A DNA stretch of 64,000 nucleotides from Rurimicrobium sp040387755 (lineage in GTDB: Bacteria > Bacteroidota > Bacteroidia > Chitinophagales > Chitinophagaceae): NCBI GenBank assembly GCA_040387755.1, contig JAZKDB010000002.1:1798001-1862000 (forward strand). Direction: 5' to 3'. The notes below the pieces were generated by a model. It was not told the origin of the DNA. It saw only the letters and a list, made by a program, of their open reading frames with translations, and did no database searches. Made by a program: the position numbers and the translations under genes. Positions 26,892 to 34,424 of the stretch are shown here, piece by piece. Each line of letters opens with the position of its first letter. Position 1 is the first letter of the stretch.

Positions 26892-27926
26892 TTATTTCAA
26901 GGCTTCCAAATCATTTACTAAGCTTCTCCACGTTTCCAGTTCAAGCACCCCCGGTTTTCGTGCGCCAAAAAACTGTACAATCATTTCTCCCTTTTCATCA
27001 AAGATTTCAAGAGAAGTAACGATACCGTCTACGCTTGGTTTCTTTACTATAAATGAAGAGTTGATAGCTGGCTCATTCAAGTGAAGGTTAAACATTGAGT
27101 CCAAAACATTATACCAAGGTCCAGCCTCCATTAATTTTTCTACTGTACCAGTATGTATTTGAATACAGCCTCTGTTTCCCACAAAAACCATGATAGGAAC
27201 CTGACGCTCAGCGGCCAATTGCAAGGCTTTGCGGACAGTGTCATTGGGCACTTGCTGAACAAAATCTTTAGGTGCAAGACGAAGTGCCTGGGTGCGGGTC
27301 AGCTTGTGGCTGCGGGTCAGGCCAAAAAATTCGTGCGTGTCTTTAAGGTCTTTCCACCCTTGTTGAAAAGAAGTGACATCAATTTCTGAATCCGGTAATT
27401 CTGACAATGCTGGAGGATAGTTTTCAAATACCAATTCTTCCTGTTGATTTTGTGCTTTGAATTTTTCTACCAGATTTGCATAAGCTACAACATCACTTTC
27501 GCTGGTCAAGTAAATTTTATGCGTTGCTTCTCCGCTTTTATCAAAAATCTGAATGCTGTTCCGATCGCCCTCCGAAACAGCAAATGCATATTTCCAGTGC
27601 ATCATAAACAGACGCAAATCTATATCTGGATTTACGGCCAAACCAATAGGGCCTTCAAATGAGATGTTATCGTAGATTCCTTTACGCTCGTGGACCACAC
27701 TGTCATTTCTGGTGAGCCCCATCACTTTGCCAAGATGAATGATTTCTTTCAGAATTTCCTGAAATGCAGGCTTCAACAAGGTAGTTCCCTTGCCAATGTT
27801 TAGCGCTACCAATTGCGCCTCACTTACGTTCAATTCATTTGCCGCGTTGCGGATGCGTAGTTTGGGATTCGCCGATTTTAGGCTTTCGTATTGTTCTCTC
27901 AAATCTGAAACAATTGTGCTAGTCAT
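26892..27926 (-). CDS. hmuS: Hemin-degrading/heme-trafficking factor (HemS/HmuS family)
   Basis: A 344-residue cytosolic protein with two repeated HemS/ChuX-like halves. The first half contains VMGLTRNDSVVHERKGIYDN and the second GLTRSHKLTRTQALRLAP and VGNRGCIQIHTG. The conserved heme-ligand His is expected in the second half. HemS proteins accept heme from the ABC importer and store it or open the ring. It lies 11 bases downstream of hmuV, indicating tight co-expression. Confidence 0.93.
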   Translation of the reverse strand: MTSTIVSDLREQYESLKSANPKLRIRNAANELNVSEAQLVALNIGKGTTLLKPAFQEILKEIIHLGKVMGLTRNDSVVHERKGIYDNISFEGPIGLAVNPDIDLRLFMMHWKYAFAVSEGDRNSIQIFDKSGEATHKIYLTSESDVVAYANLVEKFKAQNQQEELVFENYPPALSELPDSEIDVTSFQQGWKDLKDTHEFFGLTRSHKLTRTQALRLAPKDFVQQVPNDTVRKALQLAAERQVPIMVFVGNRGCIQIHTGTVEKLMEAGPWYNVLDSMFNLHLNEPAINSSFIVKKPSVDGIVTSLEIFDEKGEMIVQFFGARKPGVLELETWRSLVNDLEALK

Positions 27927-27937
27927 TTTTACTTTTT

Positions 27938-28741
27938 TTATACGTGAATTAATCTGTTATTATCAAGTGGCATCACCATAGGATGCATACTACCGGGATG
28001 ATGAAAAACGGACAAAGGCAAATCATAAACATCACTTATTGCCTCGTCTGTCATAATTTCTATCGGGCTTCCAAACCCCATCATTTGACCATTCTTTAGT
28101 AACACAACTTTATCTGCATATTGTAATGCGAGATTCAAATCATGCAATACAGCAATGACGCAGTTGCCTTGGCGGGCAAAGTCTTTCGCAATCTTCAGAG
28201 CGCTGTGCTGATGCCTTATATCAAGATTATTGCTTGGTTCGTCCATAAACAAATAGCGCGGGTCCTCCTTTTTCTCACCGCTGATTTGCGCCATAACTCT
28301 TGCCAGGTGAACTCTTTGTTGTTCGCCTCCGGAAAGTGTCAGGTAGTTTCTTTTTTTCAAATGGTAAATGCCTGTTTTGTGTAATACCTCAGTAACAATT
28401 TCTTCATCAGATTTTGTTTCCCGTGTTTTGAAATGTGGGTAGCGCCCCATCATCACAACTTCATAAACACTGAAGGGCAATTGCAATTGATTCTGCTGTT
28501 GCAGTACAGCAGTAAATGTTGAAAGTGCTCTTGATTGCCAAAAACGCAAAGGCATTTTGTTGAGGAACAAAGCGCCTGAGTCCATTTTTAAAGTGCCTGT
28601 TATAATCTTCAGCAAGGTTGATTTTCCGGCGCCATTCGCACCCATAATAACCAGCATTTCGCCTGCAGAAACACTAAAAGAAATGTCTGTTAACGAAAGC
28701 CCCGGTGCTATTCTGTACCCTATATTCTCAACCTGTAGCAT
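27938..28741 (-). CDS. hmuV: Heme ABC transporter ATP-binding protein HmuV
   Basis: A 267-residue ATPase with Walker A GANGAGKST, signature LSGGEQQRVHLAR, Walker B YLFMDEPSNNLD and switch His in AVLHDLNLA. The EYGHYL-like Q-loop AVLQQQNQLQLPFSVYEVVMMGRYPH is typical of FecE/BtuD-type importers. It powers heme import with HmuU. The ATG shares its A with the hmuU stop codon, so the two genes are translationally coupled. Confidence 0.94.
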   Translation of the reverse strand: MLQVENIGYRIAPGLSLTDISFSVSAGEMLVIMGANGAGKSTLLKIITGTLKMDSGALFLNKMPLRFWQSRALSTFTAVLQQQNQLQLPFSVYEVVMMGRYPHFKTRETKSDEEIVTEVLHKTGIYHLKKRNYLTLSGGEQQRVHLARVMAQISGEKKEDPRYLFMDEPSNNLDIRHQHSALKIAKDFARQGNCVIAVLHDLNLALQYADKVVLLKNGQMMGFGSPIEIMTDEAISDVYDLPLSVFHHPGSMHPMVMPLDNNRLIHV

Positions 28742-29793
28742 TATATTATTTTCTGCGTTTTTATTTCTTTGATAACAATATAAAGGAATACCGGTGCACC
28801 TATCAATGCAGTAATAATACCAATAGGTAATTCTGTAGGGATAAATAATGTTCGTGCTGCAAGGTCTGCCGATACTAATAAAAGGGCGCCCAAAACCGGT
28901 GCTAAAAAAAGCAGGTAACGATTATCTGGCCCGATGCTCAAACGAATGATATGAGGAACAACCAACCCTATAAATCCAATTACACCAGCTACGGCCACAG
29001 AGGCACCCACACACAAAGCCGTAAGTAATACAACGGTTCTTTTAACGCTCTCTGTATTGGTTCCTAAATGTGCCGCGTTTGTTTCGCCCAATGAAAATGC
29101 ATTGAGTGATTTAGCCATTCGCGGTAATATCACTACAGGCAAAATGGTAAAAGGTATTATACCCAAAACATTATTCCATGAAGCTCCACCTAAACTCCCC
29201 AACATCCAAAAAGTGATACTGCGCAATTGAACATCGTTGGCCGAGAAAGTGAATAACCCTGTACCTGCTCCTGCCAGCGAGTTAATGGCAATGCCAGCGA
29301 GCAACATCGTAGCAATAATAGTTCTCCCACCTGATTGTGCAATTTTATATACCAAAACTGCAGTAATCAACGCACCTAAAAAAGTTACTATAGATAGTGC
29401 ATAAATTCCAAGCACTCCGGAAAAAAAAGTATTGGAATGAATACCCAAAACAATAGCTGCAACTGCCGCCAGTGAGGCTCCGGATGAAATGCCCATCAAA
29501 CCAGGATCGGCAAGAGGGTTACGAAACAATCCTTGCATTGCCGCACCGGATACAGATAAAGAAGACCCGATTAACACAGCCATAAGCACCCTGGGAAGGC
29601 GTATGGCCAACAAGACGGACTCCTGTACTGTTGTAAATGGAACGTTCAATTGCATTCCTGCTTTTTTAGTAAGTATTGCCAATATCTGTAATGGGCTTAT
29701 GGATACAGCACCTATGCCCATTGCCAATAAAACAGCAATAAGCAGAAGCACAATAGTAGAAATACCTGTTATTCTAATTCGTTTTAAGCTCAT
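28741..29793 (-). CDS. hmuU: Heme ABC transporter permease HmuU (FecCD family)
   Basis: A 350-residue permease with about ten helices. FecCD signatures are clear: IRLPRVLMAVLIGSSLSVSGAAMQGLFRNPLADPGLMGISSGAS and GFIGLVVPHIIR. It is the membrane channel of the heme importer. The start overlaps the end of hmuT by 20 bases. Confidence 0.94.
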   Translation of the reverse strand: MSLKRIRITGISTIVLLLIAVLLAMGIGAVSISPLQILAILTKKAGMQLNVPFTTVQESVLLAIRLPRVLMAVLIGSSLSVSGAAMQGLFRNPLADPGLMGISSGASLAAVAAIVLGIHSNTFFSGVLGIYALSIVTFLGALITAVLVYKIAQSGGRTIIATMLLAGIAINSLAGAGTGLFTFSANDVQLRSITFWMLGSLGGASWNNVLGIIPFTILPVVILPRMAKSLNAFSLGETNAAHLGTNTESVKRTVVLLTALCVGASVAVAGVIGFIGLVVPHIIRLSIGPDNRYLLFLAPVLGALLLVSADLAARTLFIPTELPIGIITALIGAPVFLYIVIKEIKTQKII

Positions 29794-30640
29794 TTAATTT
29801 TGTTGATAACTGCACTATTGCTTTTCCTACTCTTGGCCCAAAACCGGTTAGTAATTGACCATCCATTTCTATCACCTGCTTATTTTTACCCGCATTGGTC
29901 ATTGCTACACCCGGCACTTTCAACAAGCCTTCCATGCCACCCAAACTTTCCAATCCACTGGTAAACATCAGGATAACATCAGGATTGGCTTTCAGTAAAG
30001 ATTCAGGAGTCAATGGTTTGAAATCTTCAAAATCGTTCACGGCATTCTCTCCTCCGGCAAGTTGAATCATGGTATTAGCCGGAGTATTATTTCCAGCCAC
30101 CATCATTGTACCAGCACCTCTTGCATAGATGAATAGTACTTTAGGCTTAAGAGCCAATTGGACCTTTTGCTTCAGGTCGTCGTCAATAGCATTTATTACC
30201 ACCTGCGCAGATTCAGTTTTACCTAAGCTATCAGCCATCATTTTGATTAACTGCTTTGAACCTTCCACCGATTGCTGCAGTGAGAAAAGCATTACATGAA
30301 TATGCGCGCTTTTTAATTGCTCTATCAATTCGGGTTTCACATTCTCGTCTGTACCTACTACCATTGTTGGCTTCAAGGCAATAATGGCTTCTGAAGACAT
30401 ATTTCTGTTGTGACCTACTCTTGGCAATGCGGCAATGGTTTCGGGGTAAGTGCTGGTGACATCCACACCAACTATTTCTTTTTGTAAGCCAAGCACACAA
30501 AGCACTTCAGTTGTGGCACCGCTTATAGATACTATCTTTTGGGGGACATCTTCTACTTCACTTTTCTCTGTAGAAGAACTACAGGAACTTAATAAAGCAA
30601 TCAGTATTATACTTAGATTTTTAATTGTTGCGCGAAACAT
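29774..30640 (-). CDS. hmuT: Heme-binding periplasmic lipoprotein HmuT
   Basis: A 288-residue substrate-binding protein of the class III (BtuF/ShuT) fold, with a lipoprotein signal (IILIALLSSC). KIVSISGATTEVLCVLG, EIVGVDVTSTYPE and LPRVGHNRNMSSEAIIALKPTMVVG match ShuT/HmuT. The axial heme Tyr would lie in the IYARGAGTMMVAG region. It delivers heme to HmuUV. A 95-base gap with a hairpin separates it from the upstream HmuY-like gene, which may allow unequal expression. Confidence 0.92.
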   Translation of the reverse strand: MFRATIKNLSIILIALLSSCSSSTEKSEVEDVPQKIVSISGATTEVLCVLGLQKEIVGVDVTSTYPETIAALPRVGHNRNMSSEAIIALKPTMVVGTDENVKPELIEQLKSAHIHVMLFSLQQSVEGSKQLIKMMADSLGKTESAQVVINAIDDDLKQKVQLALKPKVLFIYARGAGTMMVAGNNTPANTMIQLAGGENAVNDFEDFKPLTPESLLKANPDVILMFTSGLESLGGMEGLLKVPGVAMTNAGKNKQVIEMDGQLLTGFGPRVGKAIVQLSTKLNELKTN

Positions 30641-30675
30641 TTTAGAAGTAAGATTTTAAGATAAAAGGTGAAGAG

Positions 30676-30704
30676 AACACAAGCTGCATTAGCACACTTG
30701 TGTT
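30676..30704 (-). other. Intergenic hairpin between the HmuY-like gene and hmuT
   Basis: AACACAAG and CTTGTGTT form 8-bp arms with a 13-base loop. On the minus strand the hairpin is followed by a C/T-rich stretch rather than a clean T-run. It may weaken read-through or protect the upstream message, giving more HmuY than transporter. Confidence 0.4.
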
Positions 30705-30734
30705 TTTTTTTAAGATTTTTAAAGGGTTTCTTAA

Positions 30735-32012
30735 TTATTGAACAATGAATTTCTGAATCGTTTTTGATGCTTCTGTTTGAATAGAAATCAAATAAGTACC
30801 TGAAGCCAGATTTGCAGTTTGAAAAGTCTCTATATGCAGACCGGCTCCATTTTCAATATTCTTTGTAAGAATATTTCTACCCATCAGATCGCAGACATTC
30901 AATATTGCAAGAGATGTCTTTTCAGCAAAGTGATAAACAATCTGCACCTTCTGCCCATTAGATGCAGGATTAGGGGATAAAACTAAAGTTGTATTGTTAG
31001 CTGACTTTTCGTTAATGCTGGTCTCGGTGTATATCTTCTCTTTACTAAACATCATACTCCCTGTGCCACTGACAAATCCTGTTAGAATCAATTTCCAGAT
31101 GTCTCCGTTATTTCTTCTTACAAAATAGATGCTGGAATCATTGAGCTTATACGATGATGTAGCTCCATCATAAATCTTCCAATTGTATCCAATCCCATTA
31201 ATGGCGTCACTGAATGTATGTGCAGAATAAGCGTTATAGGCAGCTCTGGCAGCAGGGTCAACTTTTACTTTTGCTACTTGTAAAGTGTCGTTCACCAAAA
31301 TACCGGTTACAGTATACCCTGCCATTCCCATAGCGGCATAATCACCTGTGCTGTATTGCCCGAATACCAAATCCCATTTATTACTGGCAGGCTCTCTGTC
31401 TATGCTGGTTTTTGTATCCAGATTAAAATAGCCAAAGTTTTTGCTGCTGTATGCACTTTTACTCAGTGTAGATGTAGTAGAATCTGTACCATTAAGATTG
31501 GCATAAGTAAATGTATAAGTACCACTGGCCAACCTATCGATAATTAATTTTTTGAATTTACCTGTTTGTGTCTTGATAATGTACATAGAGTCACCCAAAA
31601 CATAGTGCGTACCCATGTCATAAATTCCCCAACCCAAATCGAAAGGATCAGAGGTATTTGCATATCGGCCCAAAGCTCCGGTCCAGGCGGTTTCAGAGTT
31701 ATACTGACCGGTCCAGGCGCTTAAGCCATTAGTGTCAACAGTGGCCCATCCACTTTTATCCGATTTTGGATAAACCCATACAGTGCCTCCATTACTATGA
31801 TTGACCATAATACTTGAACCCATAGTTCCGGAAGTTCTGAAAGCTATGTCCCAGTTATTCTTAGCCTGAGAACCTTGTTCATCATCAGGTAAACTATACC
31901 ATAATTGATTGGCATACCCTGCACCAAGACTTACTGTATCCAATACAACTTGTGCCTTTGAATTCAAAGCTGCGCAAGCAAATGCTGCAGCAAAAAGTAT
32001 TTGTTTTTTCAT
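30735..32012 (-). CDS. HmuY-like heme protein with T9SS type A sorting domain
   Basis: A 425-residue secreted protein: signal peptide (FAAAFACAALNSKAQ), two HmuY-like repeats (NNWDIAFRTSGTMG and SNKWDLVFGQYSTGDYAAMG, each followed by a beta-rich domain), and a C-terminal T9SS type A domain (LVLSPNPASNGQKVQIVY...GLHIETFQTANLASGTYL...KFIVQ). The C-terminal signal would direct export through the type IX system and anchoring at the surface. It is the first gene of the heme locus; its unusual leader (32013-32344) is described separately. Heme capture is inferred from HmuY similarity and context. Confidence 0.86.
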   Translation of the reverse strand: MKKQILFAAAFACAALNSKAQVVLDTVSLGAGYANQLWYSLPDDEQGSQAKNNWDIAFRTSGTMGSSIMVNHSNGGTVWVYPKSDKSGWATVDTNGLSAWTGQYNSETAWTGALGRYANTSDPFDLGWGIYDMGTHYVLGDSMYIIKTQTGKFKKLIIDRLASGTYTFTYANLNGTDSTTSTLSKSAYSSKNFGYFNLDTKTSIDREPASNKWDLVFGQYSTGDYAAMGMAGYTVTGILVNDTLQVAKVKVDPAARAAYNAYSAHTFSDAINGIGYNWKIYDGATSSYKLNDSSIYFVRRNNGDIWKLILTGFVSGTGSMMFSKEKIYTETSINEKSANNTTLVLSPNPASNGQKVQIVYHFAEKTSLAILNVCDLMGRNILTKNIENGAGLHIETFQTANLASGTYLISIQTEASKTIQKFIVQ

Positions 32013-32045
32013 TTGTGTATATTTATTTAAAATCCTTACACAAAT
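32010..32045 (-). promoter_or_regulatory. Inverted repeat overlapping the start codon of the HmuY-like gene
   Basis: ATTTGTGTA at 32037-32045 (minus-strand reading) and TACACAAAT at 32011-32019 form a 9-bp stem with a 17-base loop. The stem includes the first two bases of the ATG, and the loop carries an AGGA that could serve as ribosome-binding sequence. This could hide the start codon. Confidence 0.4.
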
Positions 32046-32066
32046 CAGAACTACAAGATAAAACAG

Positions 32067-32227
32067 ATGGTGGCCGACTCTGCCGAAAAGCCCGGTTACA
32101 GCCTTTCTTGCTCCCAGCCATTTCTGAGTTTTAAGACCAGAAATCGGCGCACCATTTATTTATACCTGTGCGGCAAAGCACATGTATTTCTGAAATGTTG
32201 AATAGTAAAATGTAGGGGGAGCAAGAA
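32067..32227 (-). ncRNA. Candidate structured leader RNA with crossing stems
   Basis: Stem B pairs 32067-32077 with 32144-32155 (ATGGTGGCCGA against TCGGCGCACCAT, 11 bp with one bulge). Stem A pairs 32105-32115 with 32217-32227 (TTCTTGCTCCC/GGGAGCAAGAA, 11 bp perfect). The two cross, as in a pseudoknot or two exclusive states. A 7-base motif at 32138-32144 can pair with 32120-32126 or 32186-32192. This is read by eye; no known riboswitch class was recognised. Confidence 0.35.
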
Positions 32228-32275
32228 TTATTTCGAATGCAAAAAACGGAATTAAAACTGCCATTGCCTTTTACA

Positions 32276-32308
32276 ATCGGGAAAAATGATTTTCAATATC
32301 GGGAAAAA
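32276..32308. repeat. 11-bp direct repeat with 22-bp period (operator-like)
   Basis: ATCGGGAAAAA occurs at 32276-32286 and again at 32298-32308, exactly 22 bp apart (two helical turns), 37-69 bases upstream of the pentapeptide gene. This spacing fits a regulator that binds two half-sites on one face of the DNA, such as LytTR- or AraC-type proteins. Confidence 0.5.
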
Positions 32309-32344
32309 GAAGCTCGTAAATTGCAGCATTAAACTACGCGTAAA

Positions 32345-32917
32345 ATGGAAAACAATTATTGGGAAGAGTTGATTTTCGAAAATAAAAATTTTACTGAACA
32401 GCCTTTAAGCATTGGAGAATATGTTCATTGTACTTTTATAAATTGCAATTTTGCAAACGTCAATTTATCTCACTTTATTTTCGACCAATGTCATTTTGAT
32501 ACCTGTAACTTAAGCTCGATACAGATTAATCAAACAGCAATGCGCGAAGTATCCTTTATCAACAGCAAAATGCTGGGAGTGCATTTTGACTCTTGCAATC
32601 CGTTTTTATTTGCTGTAAGTTTTGACAAATGCATACTGAACCTTTCCTCTTTTTATAAAGTAAAACTAAAGGGAATAAAATTTATTAGCTGCAGCTTGCA
32701 TGAAGTAGATTTTACAGAGTCAGATTTGACTAATTCTTCTTTTGAAAACTGTGATTTACTTCAAGCCGTTTTTGATTCCTCTATTTTAGAAAAGGCAGAT
32801 TTCAGAACAGCGATAAATTTTTCCATTAACCCTGAAAGAAATAGAATTAAAAAAGCCAAATTCTCTGTACAAGGACTAAGCGGATTGTTACAACATCTGG
32901 ATATTTATATTGAATAG
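32345..32917 (+). CDS. Pentapeptide-repeat protein
   Basis: A 190-residue protein built from about 25 pentapeptide repeats with the A(D/N)LxF-type rhythm (for example FINCNFANVNLSHFIFDQCHF and SDLTNSSFENCDLLQAVF), forming a right-handed quadrilateral beta-helix. Length and the closing NFSINPERNRIKKAKFS segment resemble Qnr/McbG-like proteins, some of which protect DNA gyrase, but many Bacteroidota chromosomal members have no known role. It stands alone, divergent from the heme locus. Confidence 0.85.
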   Translation: MENNYWEELIFENKNFTEQPLSIGEYVHCTFINCNFANVNLSHFIFDQCHFDTCNLSSIQINQTAMREVSFINSKMLGVHFDSCNPFLFAVSFDKCILNLSSFYKVKLKGIKFISCSLHEVDFTESDLTNSSFENCDLLQAVFDSSILEKADFRTAINFSINPERNRIKKAKFSVQGLSGLLQHLDIYIE

Positions 32918-33403
32918 GGTATAAATATCTATATACGGTTTAAAATCCCGGTCTTCATTCTAAACCTGCATTTTCTGGGCTTAGTTTTGTTTTTTTTATA
33001 TTAATGGCTGTACTAATATTTAATTTATTTAAATATCCGCATCCCTATTGATTTTCGGGAGTTGTTCACATCCTTGTTATTAACTTTTAAAGCAGAACAA
33101 AAAAGCTGTTTGTATCATTGCATAAGTTCTTCGCAGAATTATGTTTTTTGTTCCAAAAGGCTATTTTGAAAGCATTTTTATTGACAATTTCAAAGACCCG
33201 CGGCACAAGTAAGTCGAATAGAGATTTTTAGAAAAAACAAGTCGAGAGTACCCCAAAATCAAAATATTTTTTAAGCGAAGCCCAAGAATTATTAAGGCAA
33301 ACGCATTGCAATACAACACCTAAGTTGAAAAACTTTAATGGCCGACGTATCGCTGTTCGTTTCCAGAGAGATGGAATTTTAAATATTGAAAAAAGAGCAA
33401 CCA
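32918..33403. other. Intergenic region upstream of nrdB (486 bases)
   Basis: AT-rich and without a supported gene. A 70-codon open frame (33232-33441) lacks a usual start codon and runs into nrdB in another frame. I found no convincing NrdR box pair. It should contain the nrdBA promoter. Confidence 0.5.
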
Positions 33404-34384
33404 ATGAGTACCGAAAGCAACGAGTTATTATTAAGAGAAAATAAAGACAGATTTGTCATTCTACCCATTAATTATCCAAAAATATGGGAGGCATACAAGC
33501 GTCATGAAGCCAGTTTCTGGACAGCAGAGGAGATAGACCTGAGCGATGATATGAAGGATTGGGAAAAATTGAATGATGGCGAACGTCATTTTATCAGTCA
33601 CATCCTTGCTTTTTTTGCTGCCAGCGACGGTATTGTGAATGAGAATCTTGCAGTTAACTTCATGAGTGAGGTTCAATTGCCTGAAGCAAGATGCTTTTAT
33701 GGTTTTCAGATTATGATGGAAAACATTCATAGTGAGACCTACGCTTTACTGATTGATACTTATATTAAAAACGCAGAAGAAAAATACAAATTATTCCACG
33801 CCATTGATACCGTGCCTGCAGTAAAGAAAAAAGCTGAGTGGGCACTTCGCTGGATAAATAACGGAAGTTTTGCTGAAAGACTGGTGGCTTTTGCTGCTGT
33901 TGAAGGCATTTTCTTCAGTGGTAGCTTTTGTTCCATTTTTTGGCTGAAAAAAAGAGGTCTGTTGCCAGGTTTGACTTTCAGCAATGAGCTGATTAGCCGT
34001 GACGAAGGATTGCACTGCGAGTTTGCCTGTTTATTGTACAGTATGCTGGAAACAAAACTGAGTAAAGACGAAATTCAAAAAATCATCACTGATGCAGTAA
34101 CTATTGAGAAGGAGTTTATCACAGAAGCTTTACCAGTTGATTTGATAGGAATGAACTCAAAGCTGATGCAACAATATATTGAGTTTGTAGCAGACAGATG
34201 GCTTGGCGAATTGGGAAATCCTAAAGTGTACAATGCAACCAATCCGTTTGACTTTATGGAGATGATTTCTCTGCAAGGCAAAACAAATTTCTTCGAAAAG
34301 AGAGTGGGCGATTATCAGAAAGCCGGAGTGATGGGCAATAACAAAGAAGAGAAGAACACATTTTCCCTTGAAGAAGATTTTTAG
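33404..34384 (+). CDS. nrdB: Ribonucleoside-diphosphate reductase, beta subunit (class Ia)
   Basis: A 326-residue ferritin-like radical subunit. Iron ligands and the radical site are visible: AASDGIVNENL (Asp), QLPEARCFYGFQ (Glu), MMENIHSETYALLID (His and the radical Tyr), AAVEGIFFSG (Glu) and SRDEGLHCEFA (Glu and His). The Tyr places it in the stable-radical class Ia. I chose the ATG at 33404; a TTG at 33386 in frame would add six residues. It precedes nrdA by 40 bases in one operon. Confidence 0.95.
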   Translation: MSTESNELLLRENKDRFVILPINYPKIWEAYKRHEASFWTAEEIDLSDDMKDWEKLNDGERHFISHILAFFAASDGIVNENLAVNFMSEVQLPEARCFYGFQIMMENIHSETYALLIDTYIKNAEEKYKLFHAIDTVPAVKKKAEWALRWINNGSFAERLVAFAAVEGIFFSGSFCSIFWLKKRGLLPGLTFSNELISRDEGLHCEFACLLYSMLETKLSKDEIQKIITDAVTIEKEFITEALPVDLIGMNSKLMQQYIEFVADRWLGELGNPKVYNATNPFDFMEMISLQGKTNFFEKRVGDYQKAGVMGNNKEEKNTFSLEEDF

Positions 34385-34424
34385 TACAACAAAGACTATT
34401 CACAACTAAATTATATATCATTTT

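Larger units (their letters stand above)
32013..32344. other. Divergent intergenic region upstream of the HmuY-like and pentapeptide genes (332 bases)
   Basis: No ORF is supported. The region is rich in structure: the start-codon hairpin (32010-32045), crossing inverted repeats (32067-32227) and an 11-bp direct repeat with a 22-bp period (32276-32308). It must contain both divergent promoters. I found no full TTG/TAnnTTTG pair. Confidence 0.6.

Noticed and set aside
32929..32947. Near-palindrome GTATAAATATCTATATAC as possible NrdR box for nrdBA
   Set aside because: Only five-base arms in very AT-rich sequence, more than 450 bases from nrdB, and no second box.
33232..33441. 70-codon open frame without ATG upstream of and overlapping nrdB
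   Set aside because: No standard start codon near its beginning, and it ends inside nrdB in another frame. Sequence is not recognisable as a family; probably chance.
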